Shown: in pieces, positions 23,065 to 28,345 of the stretch
Numbering within the stretch: position 1 is the first letter of the stretch
How the letters are laid out: each line of letters starts with the position of its first letter
From: Ruminococcaceae bacterium UBA1320
Lineage (GTDB): Bacteria; Bacillota; Clostridia; Oscillospirales; Ethanoligenentaceae
Direction: 5' to 3'
Length of the DNA: 28,345 bases
Assembly: GCA_002306975.1 (NCBI GenBank)
Contig: DBTI01000192.1
Span: 1-28,345 of the forward strand
The notes under the pieces: generated by a model
The model's database searches: none
What the model saw: the letters and a program-made list of their open reading frames with translations, nothing else
Told to the model about the DNA's origin: nothing
Made by a program: the position numbers and the translations under genes

Positions 23065-24312
23065 TTAGATAACCTGTTTTAGAAACGAGAAGGTGAAAAC
23101 AGCCCCCCGCCCATACTCGCCGCCGGCGGACAGTGTTCCGCCCATTTGCTCCACAATGGATTTTGCAAGAGCAAGACCTATGCCGCTGCCTGCCCCTTGG
23201 CTTCTGTGCCCCCGGTAAAAGCGGCGAAAAATGTTGGGCAGATCGTCAGGGTGAATGCCCCTCCCCGTGTCGCTGATCTTGACAGAGACCACAACAGGGG
23301 TCTGCCATACCTCGACCGTTATCTGCCCGCCCTCCGGCGTATACTCGGCACAATTCTTGATTACGTTGCCGATTGCTTCTTTAAGCCAGCCATAATCGCA
23401 CAGAATGCCCGGGTTATCCTCCGACTTGAAAACAAGGCTTATATTTTTTTCTTTCATTGCCATCGTGAAATCCTCGCAAGCTTCTTTTGCGATTGATGTA
23501 ACATCATTCTGCTGCAAATCAAATTCGAGGCAGCCGGCCTCTACCCTTGCCATTTTCAAAAGGCCGAGGATCAGCCATTCCATGCGCTCAAGCTGTTCTT
23601 CACTCTTTTTCGTGAAATCGCGCGCCGTGTCGCTTATCTGCTCCTGCAAAGTTATCTCGTTATACATTTTCAGTGCGGCAAGCGGCGTTTTGAGCTGATG
23701 TGATATATCTGAAATAAGGTTTTTAAGGAAAACGCGCTGGCTTTTCTGCCTTTCAAAACCCGCGTTAACGCCGACAGACATCTCGTTGAACGCGTGGTTC
23801 ATGCGGGCAAACGCACCCTCGCTGTCCTCTTTCAGCTTTGTGTCATAATTTCCGCGGCTTATCAAAATTGCCTTGCTGCCCGCTTCCTCAACCTTTTTAA
23901 AAACTTTGAGAAGCGAAATATAGGTCAACACCATAAACAGCACGAAAACGAACAAAACCGCGACAATAATCAAAGAAAAATATTGAACCGTGTCTCCGTA
24001 AAGAAACGGCAAAAAGACATCCGCCGTATCTTTTCCATACCCCGCCGTGTTCAGCGCCTGTTCGCCGGTCTCGACGTCGGCCGCCTTGTCGCCCGAGGCA
24101 AAAGCGTTGATGATGTCCCCGGTATTTGCCGCGCCGCTGTTTATCAGCTTTCCCGCCACCGCGCTTTCGCGCTGCATCAGGTGCGTTTCTATATTACTTA
24201 CACTGAAAAAACAGATGAGCGTTATTCCAAAAGCCAAAAAAACCGCGAGAATCCAAAACATCGCAAAAAGCCGCCGGCACTCGCTGTTTTCAAGCACTTT
24301 AGTCCTGTTCAT
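23065..24312 (-). CDS. Sensor histidine kinase
   Basis: 415 aa from the ATG at 24312, overlapping the response regulator gene by 14 nt, with a GGGGGCGG site ahead. An upstream start at 24339 is less likely. TM1 is at ~15-37, an extracellular loop of ~70 residues follows, TM2 is at ~111-135, then a HAMP-like linker. The H-box is 'ISDISHQLKTPLAALKMYNE' with His205, the N-box 'NVIKNCAEYT', G1 'DTGRGI' and G2 'GSGIGLALA'. It has an extracellular domain, so it is not a BceS-like intramembrane sensor. Its stop codon TAA lies in the target duplication of the adjacent MITE; the reading frame end appears unchanged by the insertion. Confidence 0.95.
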   Translation of the reverse strand: MNRTKVLENSECRRLFAMFWILAVFLAFGITLICFFSVSNIETHLMQRESAVAGKLINSGAANTGDIINAFASGDKAADVETGEQALNTAGYGKDTADVFLPFLYGDTVQYFSLIIVAVLFVFVLFMVLTYISLLKVFKKVEEAGSKAILISRGNYDTKLKEDSEGAFARMNHAFNEMSVGVNAGFERQKSQRVFLKNLISDISHQLKTPLAALKMYNEITLQEQISDTARDFTKKSEEQLERMEWLILGLLKMARVEAGCLEFDLQQNDVTSIAKEACEDFTMAMKEKNISLVFKSEDNPGILCDYGWLKEAIGNVIKNCAEYTPEGGQITVEVWQTPVVVSVKISDTGRGIHPDDLPNIFRRFYRGHRSQGAGSGIGLALAKSIVEQMGGTLSAGGEYGRGAVFTFSFLKQVI

Positions 24313-25006
24313 TTTCGCCGCCCCCTTGTGCCACGTCATTCCACCGATATCCCACTCCCCTGACTGTCAGAATAATTTTCGGCGAGGATGGGTTCTGTTC
24401 GATTTTCTCTCTCAGCCGTCTTATGTATACCGTCAGAGTGTTAGCGTCAACAAAATCTCCGGCGCTGTCCCACAGCTTCTGTAAAAGCTGTGTGCGCGTT
24501 AATATCCGGTTAGGGTTGCTAATCAGGATATAAACAAGGCGGCATTCGACGGGTGTCAGCGGAATTTCGCCGCCGTCAAATAACAGGCGGCATTCCTCCG
24601 CCCTCAGCTGATAGCCGTTTGATTCGAGCCTGTCCTCCCTTTTGCCGCCGCTGCGCCGCAAAAGCGCCTTAATTCGCGACATCAGTTCGCGAAGACGAAA
24701 AGGCTTTGTAATATACTCATCCGCGCCCATGTCAAGCCCCATAACTACGTTTATTTCCTCATCACACGCGGTGAGGAACAAAATGGGAACCGCCGATTGC
24801 TCCCGGATAATCCTGCAAAGGTCAAAGCCTGAACCGTCGGGCAGACCGATGTCAAGCACCACAAGCGCAAAACCGCCTGTTTCAAACTGCCTTAAGCCTT
24901 CTTTTACCCCACCCGCGCATATTACAGAGTAGCCCTCTTTTTCCATGCTGAACTTCAGCCCCACTGCCAAAGCAGAATCGTCCTCAACGAGCAAAATCTT
25001 TTCCAT
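24299..25006 (-). CDS. OmpR-family response regulator
   Basis: 235 aa from the ATG at 25006, 7 nt after an AGGTGG site. A GTG at 25018 overlaps that site. The receiver domain has the acidic pocket 'VEDDS', the phosphoacceptor Asp52 in 'VVLDIGLPDG', and the conserved Thr and Lys ('FLTAC', 'ITKPF'). The C-terminal winged helix includes 'LTPVECRLVYIL', 'ILTRTQLLQKLWD', 'VYIRRLREKIE' and 'VRGVGYRW'. It is the first gene of the RR-HK operon and probably controls itself and the downstream ABC transporter. Confidence 0.96.
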   Translation of the reverse strand: MEKILLVEDDSALAVGLKFSMEKEGYSVICAGGVKEGLRQFETGGFALVVLDIGLPDGSGFDLCRIIREQSAVPILFLTACDEEINVVMGLDMGADEYITKPFRLRELMSRIKALLRRSGGKREDRLESNGYQLRAEECRLLFDGGEIPLTPVECRLVYILISNPNRILTRTQLLQKLWDSAGDFVDANTLTVYIRRLREKIEQNPSSPKIILTVRGVGYRWNDVAQGGGENEQD

Positions 25007-25050
25007 TTCTATTACCACCTGTTAAAAACAGCTTTTATATTTCCACAAAT

Positions 25051-25097
25051 ATTATACCATGATTCGCCACTGCAAAAGGGCTCTTCTCCTTACAGTT
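25051..25097 (-). promoter_or_regulatory. Promoter of the two-component operon with candidate autoregulatory box
   Basis: Minus-strand TATAAT (25056-25051) in GGTATAATAT with a weak -35. The plus-strand motif CCTTACAGTT (25088-25097), part of the dyad TTACAGTTTTGTAA, lies about 45 bp upstream of the expected start. The same 10-mer occurs upstream of the transporter genes. Confidence 0.5.
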
Positions 25098-25223
25098 TTG
25101 TAATAATGCTTAACCGTTTTAATCGGCATCAAACAGCGGATGTCTGTTGTTAAGTTATACTTTTTATGATAATATTAAACAAACAATGCTTACAACAATT
25201 CCCGTTAAGCATGAAGCTCAATA

Positions 25224-25262
25224 AACTTTCTTATTTCCGACGGAGTCGGGAAAAGAAAAGTT
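25224..25262. repeat. Imperfect long hairpin in intergenic region
   Basis: AACTTTCTTATTTCCGAC and GTCGGGAAAAGAAAAGTT form an imperfect 18-bp stem around GGA. An alternative stem uses AAGAAAAG with the CTTTTCTT at 25269-25280. It lies ~65 nt before the YdcF-like gene. The 25019-25325 gap otherwise contains the response regulator promoter region and no gene. Confidence 0.6.
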
Positions 25263-25325
25263 ATCCTTTCCTTTTCTTAATTGGAATCGCTGTAATTATT
25301 ACTTTACAGAGATGAGTGTGACTAT

Positions 25326-26078
25326 ATGACAGAGAAAATATTAAGGCTCTTTTTGGGATTTGCGCTGATTTTATTAATCTTTCCGCCAATGAGCCTTGGG
25401 GTAATCAACCTGTTTGTTTTGATCCCGGGGATTGCAGGGCTGATACTGATTTTTTTGCCCAGCATAAAAACACTGCTGAAAAAAATCAGCGGCAAGCGCT
25501 ACAAGCTTGTTTCACGTTCTGTTTTGGGCGTTTTGATCGCGGCAGGCGTGTTTTTTATCACTGAGTTTGCCATTATCTATTCCAGCAGCTTTGCGCAAAA
25601 AGCACCCGGAGACTCCGTAGCCATCGTGCTCGGTGCCAAGGTGGAAGGGGACAACCCGACAATCCTTTTGCTTGGCAGAATAAACGCCGCGGGCAAATTT
25701 CTTAAGGACAACCCCAAGGCGGTCTGCATAGCGACCGGGGGCAAAGGTGCCGACGAGAACATAAGCGAAGCAAAATGCATCAAAGACTGGCTTGTCTTAC
25801 ATTACGGGATCGATGAAAAAAGGATTTTTACCGATGAAACTTCAACAGACACTGAGCAAAATTTTCAAAACGCCGTTAAAATCATGAAGGAAAACAATCT
25901 GCCGGAGGATGCGGCGGTTGTGACAGACGGTTTTCATATGTTCAGAGCGAAAATGATTGCGGAACGTCAGGGGGTAAAGGCGTATTCCTGCCCCGCCGCA
26001 ACAGACAGCAGGCTTACCCTCACGTTTTATTTACGTGAGCTTTTTGCTCTGCCAAAGTCTGTTGTTTTCGACAGATAA
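25326..26078 (+). CDS. YdcF/SanA-like (DUF218) membrane protein
   Basis: 250 aa. Two to three N-terminal membrane helices (~5-45 and ~63-85) are followed by the DUF218 domain: 'DSVAIVLGAKVEGDNPT', 'LLGRINAAGKFLKDNP', 'CIATGGKG', 'SEAKCIKDWLVLHYGIDEKRIF' (in parts), 'TDTEQNF', 'VVTDGFHMFRAKMIAERQGV'. DUF218 proteins (YdcF, SanA, ElyC) influence envelope integrity, but the reaction is not settled. The domain faces the outside if topology follows SanA. The ribosome binding site is weak (AGAGATGAG). Monocistronic. Confidence 0.88.
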   Translation: MTEKILRLFLGFALILLIFPPMSLGVINLFVLIPGIAGLILIFLPSIKTLLKKISGKRYKLVSRSVLGVLIAAGVFFITEFAIIYSSSFAQKAPGDSVAIVLGAKVEGDNPTILLLGRINAAGKFLKDNPKAVCIATGGKGADENISEAKCIKDWLVLHYGIDEKRIFTDETSTDTEQNFQNAVKIMKENNLPEDAAVVTDGFHMFRAKMIAERQGVKAYSCPAATDSRLTLTFYLRELFALPKSVVFDR

Positions 26079-26084
26079 AAATAT

Positions 26085-26140
26085 AAAGCAGAATAGTTTT
26101 GTTAGCTCTCCCGCCGGTGGTGGGTGAGCTAACACGCTTT
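26085..26140. repeat. Dispersed hairpin repeat, most complete copy (copy C)
   Basis: AAAGC at the left and GCTTT at the right enclose AGAATAGTTTT and a hairpin GTTAGCTC...GAGCTAAC (26101-26108 with 26126-26133), whose inner arm is TCCCGCC/GGTGGGT. The 18-mer at 26087-26104 is identical to copy B. It begins 6 nt after the YdcF-like stop. Confidence 0.7.
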
Positions 26141-26142
26141 AT

Positions 26143-26184
26143 GGGGCTGCCTGCAAAACGGAAGGGTTAGGGCAGCCCCAATTT
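26143..26184. terminator. Bidirectional intrinsic terminator
   Basis: GGGGCTGCC (26143-26151) and GGCAGCCCC (26171-26179) form a strong stem, followed by AATTTTATT on the plus strand. It lies between the convergent YdcF-like and hydrogenase-like genes. Confidence 0.8.
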
Positions 26185-26190
26185 TATTGA

Positions 26191-27444
26191 TTAAAACGGG
26201 CGGGTAAAAATTCTGTCTTCGTCTAAAAGGCTTTCGATGGTGTCAAAGCCGAGCCTGTGCAGAATGTCGAGCACATGCGGGTTATCGGCCGGTGTTTTGC
26301 ATTTTGCGGCGGCACCGTAGGCGTTTACATGCTCTCTTGCCTCGTCGGCAGGAATAAGCCTTTTCGGCCCGCCGACACAGCCGCCGACGCAACCCATGCC
26401 CTCGATGAAATTTGCTTCAATTTCTCCGCCGGAGATTTTCTTTAAAAGCTCCTTGCATTTGATTATGCCGTCAGCCTGCTGCGCTTTTATAGGTATTTTT
26501 CTTTCAGGATTAAGCCTGCCTAAGGTAGACTGCACTGCTTCACTCACGCCCGAGGTTCGCGCGTAAATCCGACCGCAGGTTGACGAATGGTCGCTGCTGT
26601 CCTCTTTCATTTCTGCGGGGTTTATCCCCATTACATCAAAAAGCTCCGTGGTTTCCTGAAAGGTCAGTACAAAATCCACCGCGTCCTTAATATCCGGTTC
26701 CCTTGCCTCCGCTTTTTTGGCTAAACATGGCCCGATAAAAACCGTTACCGCGTCGGGGTGAAGGCGTTTTATCGAACGGCCGCAGGCAACCATTGGCGAA
26801 ACCGACGGCGGAATGTGCGGAATAAGCGAAGCGTAGCTTTTTCTGATCAGCGCCATCCACATCGGGCAGCAGCAACTTGTGAGCATAAAATCTTTGTCGT
26901 CATGAATGTTTCGGTCAAACTCCAGCGCCTCTTTAAGCGTAAGTATATCGGCAAAAAGCGCAACCTCGAGCATGCCGTAAAATCCGGCTTTTTTAAACGC
27001 GCTGCGCAGCTTGCCCGAGGTAACCTTTTCGCTGAACTGACCGGAGAAAGCGGGTGCGATCATTGCGTAAACCGGCACTTCATTTTTACACAAAAGCTCC
27101 ATAAGTGGAATCAAGTCTATCCGCCCGGCAAGAGCATGTTCTTCACAGCCTTCGATGCAACGACTGCAACCCGAGCAATCCTCACTGATTATCAGCTTGC
27201 CATGCTCATCGCGTTTTATCGCGTTAAAAAGGCAGTTGATTTCGCACCTTGCTTTTTCTTTGTCGTTGCAGACACATTCAGTAAGCTTCACAACCGGAGG
27301 ATATTTCTGCGGGTGCAAAAGGCTGTCAAGCGCATTTGTCTCATTTCGAGGCAGCTCGTTTCTTATTTTTTCCGCCTCATCGTCAAGCCTGCCATCCTTT
27401 ACGGCTTTTGCCAGCCTTCTGCTCAGTTGTTCAAAATCATCCAC
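26191..27444 (-). CDS. [FeFe]-hydrogenase-like protein (possible group D / sensory type)
   Basis: 417 aa from a GTG at 27444, 7-8 nt after AAGGGGAT. A two-cluster ferredoxin region has C57, C59, C67, C71 and C90, C93, C96, C100 (CSGCSRCIEGC). The H-cluster domain follows: L1 'TSCCCPMW' (C191-193), L2 'GPCLAKKAE' (C240) and L3 'EGMGCVGGCVGG' (C352, C356). All four cysteines expected to hold the H-cluster are present. L1 has an extra Cys, and L2/L3 depart from MPC.AKK and E.MACPGGC of catalytic HydA. There is no accessory N-terminal domain chain. It may be a divergent hydrogenase or redox/H2 sensor; no maturation genes (HydEFG) are in the window. Confidence 0.88.
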   Translation of the reverse strand: MDDFEQLSRRLAKAVKDGRLDDEAEKIRNELPRNETNALDSLLHPQKYPPVVKLTECVCNDKEKARCEINCLFNAIKRDEHGKLIISEDCSGCSRCIEGCEEHALAGRIDLIPLMELLCKNEVPVYAMIAPAFSGQFSEKVTSGKLRSAFKKAGFYGMLEVALFADILTLKEALEFDRNIHDDKDFMLTSCCCPMWMALIRKSYASLIPHIPPSVSPMVACGRSIKRLHPDAVTVFIGPCLAKKAEAREPDIKDAVDFVLTFQETTELFDVMGINPAEMKEDSSDHSSTCGRIYARTSGVSEAVQSTLGRLNPERKIPIKAQQADGIIKCKELLKKISGGEIEANFIEGMGCVGGCVGGPKRLIPADEAREHVNAYGAAAKCKTPADNPHVLDILHRLGFDTIESLLDEDRIFTRPF

Positions 27445-27483
27445 AAAAACATCCCCTTTTCAAGCCATAGATATTTTGAAAAT

Positions 27484-27511
27484 GAAGAGGAATTAATTTT
27501 TTTGTTTCTCT
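27484..27511. repeat. Member of dispersed repeat family (copy D)
   Basis: GAAGAGGAATT (27484-27494), four bases, then TTTTTGTTTCTCT (27499-27511). Both blocks are identical to those of copy A at 5345-5369. It lies in the gap between the LacI-family gene and the hydrogenase-like gene; the hairpin part is not preserved. Confidence 0.6.
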
Positions 27512-27544
27512 TGTAAACCCGTCCTATGACGAACGCGCTTCTTG

Positions 27545-28345
27545 TTACATCTCTATCTGATTGTGAATATCCGCTACTGAATCCCTTAAAACTATGCTGC
27601 CTTTGATTAACACCCTGCCAGTAATTGCGGATTGGTCGTTAATCTTTCGCAGTATTATGTTCACCGCCGATTTTGCTATTTTTTCAAGATTGATGTGAAC
27701 AGTTGAAATATGAGGCTCGATGCCCACTGCCTGATTTGTATCGCCAAACCCGGCGACCGAACACTCCTGCGGAACCTTATAGCCATTTTCGTTCAGTGTA
27801 TTTATCAGCGTTTTTGCCGATTTGTCGCTGTCACAGACAAAGGCGGTAGGCATTACGGCAGGCAGCGCAATATCTGTTTTACCTTCTTCCGTACGACCAC
27901 TCAAGAGCCATTCGGGCCTTAATAAAAGCTTGTATTCGAGCATTGATTTCAGATAGCCAAGATATCTGTCTTGAACGGCGCTAGAAAGGCTGAGATTGCC
28001 CACAAAGGCGATTTTACTGTGCCCGCGCTCAATAAGCAAATTTGTCAATTCATATGTTCCAAAAAAATTATCGGTGTTTACACTGTCGACATCAAAGCCG
28101 TAATAATAGAAATCCAGAAAAACCGTCGGTAACTGCAAAGATACAAGCTCATTTAAATATTCTTTTGAAAACTGCCCGAGAACCAAAACGCCGTCTAGCT
28201 TTTTAGCGCTGAATGTGTTTGGCAGTTTCAAATTTTCCTCGTCTGCGGAATCTATTATATTAAACATGGTTTGGCAGCGCTCTTTTTCTAAATGAACAGA
28301 AAGCAGCTTGTAAAGCTCGATATATGAAAAATCGCCCTGTCCGGC
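27545..28345 (-). CDS. LacI-family transcriptional regulator, ligand-binding part (N-terminus outside window)
   Basis: 267 codons including the stop. The frame stays open through the right window edge; the internal ATG at 28267 is not the start, because 26 further in-frame residues of family type precede it ('FSYIELYKLLSVHLEKERCQ'). It is a periplasmic-binding-protein-like domain of LacI/GalR regulators: 'LDGVLVLGQF', 'LPTVFLDFYY', 'VNTDNFFGTYELTNLLIERGHSKIAFVG' (in parts), 'PTAFVCDSDKSA', 'VPQECSVAGFGDT' and 'ISTVHINLEKI'. The DNA-binding domain would lie beyond the edge. The ligand is probably a sugar. Target genes are not visible. Confidence 0.92.
   Translation of the reverse strand, partial: AGQGDFSYIELYKLLSVHLEKERCQTMFNIIDSADEENLKLPNTFSAKKLDGVLVLGQFSKEYLNELVSLQLPTVFLDFYYYGFDVDSVNTDNFFGTYELTNLLIERGHSKIAFVGNLSLSSAVQDRYLGYLKSMLEYKLLLRPEWLLSGRTEEGKTDIALPAVMPTAFVCDSDKSAKTLINTLNENGYKVPQECSVAGFGDTNQAVGIEPHISTVHINLEKIAKSAVNIILRKINDQSAITGRVLIKGSIVLRDSVADIHNQIEM

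Noticed and set aside
23794..24363. 189-codon plus-strand open frame
   Set aside because: Antisense to the histidine kinase, whose motifs are unambiguous; charged low-information composition.
22060..25006. Classic Bce-type (BceRSAB) bacitracin module
   Set aside because: The kinase has a ~70-residue extracellular loop and the permease has two extracellular domains with duplicated FtsX cores, unlike the loop-less BceS and the BceB layout.
26758..27516. 252-codon open frame on the plus strand
   Set aside because: It is antisense to the hydrogenase-like gene, has a composition rich in Arg/Lys/Phe/His typical of shadow frames, and shows no ribosome binding site or family motif.

Overview
The window looks like a chromosomal segment of an anaerobic, probably spore-forming member of the Clostridia, most likely near Oscillospiraceae/Ruminococcaceae. 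This is inferred from gene content, not from a marker gene. It carries pyruvate formate-lyase with its activase, an [FeFe]-hydrogenase-like protein, a PflX-type radical SAM protein, a flavin/Fe-S reductase of the old-yellow-enzyme (OYE) family, a collagen-repeat surface protein, and strong Gram-positive Shine-Dalgarno sites, often with GTG or TTG starts. There are no tRNA or rRNA genes, no CRISPR array and no transposase gene, but there is one short non-autonomous mobile element and a family of small dispersed hairpin repeats.

Layout. 1-2.2 kb: the 3' end of a collagen-like protein and a beta-propeller-like protein, possibly spore-surface genes. 2.25-6.4 kb: a two-gene operon (zinc alcohol dehydrogenase, then OYE-type reductase) divergent from a LysR regulator that probably controls it. 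6.6-8.1 kb: an orphan lipoprotein and a HEAT-like protein. 8.1-9.1 kb: HxlR regulator divergent from a nitroreductase. 9.1-9.65 kb: HD-domain protein. 9.7-12.9 kb: a ZTP riboswitch (pfl motif) with its intrinsic terminator, followed by pflB and pflA. 13.1-14.5 kb: three small genes (two GNAT acetyltransferases and an ABM-fold protein). 14.8-15.5 kb: YccF and YlxP/DUF503 proteins. 15.5-16.4 kb: PflX-like radical SAM protein. 16.6-18.6 kb: an autoregulated YtrA-type GntR regulator with an ABC-2 exporter. 18.6-19.4 kb: MerR/GyrI-like regulator. 19.6-25.0 kb: an OmpR-type two-component system and a MacB/FtsX-type ABC transporter on the same strand, separated by a 178-bp MITE. 25.3-26.1 kb: YdcF/DUF218 membrane protein. 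26.2-27.4 kb: hydrogenase-like protein. 27.5 kb to the end: a LacI-family regulator cut by the window edge.

How the parts fit. The ZTP riboswitch links purine/one-carbon status (ZTP accumulates when 10-formyl-THF is short) to formate production by PflB, which PflA activates. The RR-HK pair and the ABC transporter share a promoter motif (CCTTACA), suggesting that the two-component system controls both itself and the transporter, as in peptide/antibiotic-resistance modules. The regulators of the small cassettes (LysR, HxlR, GntR/YtrA, MerR) each sit next to recognisable promoters with plausible operators.

I found no clear-cut novel multi-gene system. The most notable signals are the riboswitch with a covarying pseudoknot and an extra competing hairpin, the MITE whose target duplication lies on the kinase stop codon, the dispersed hairpin-repeat family, and a pair of near-identical divergent promoters around 14.5-14.8 kb.
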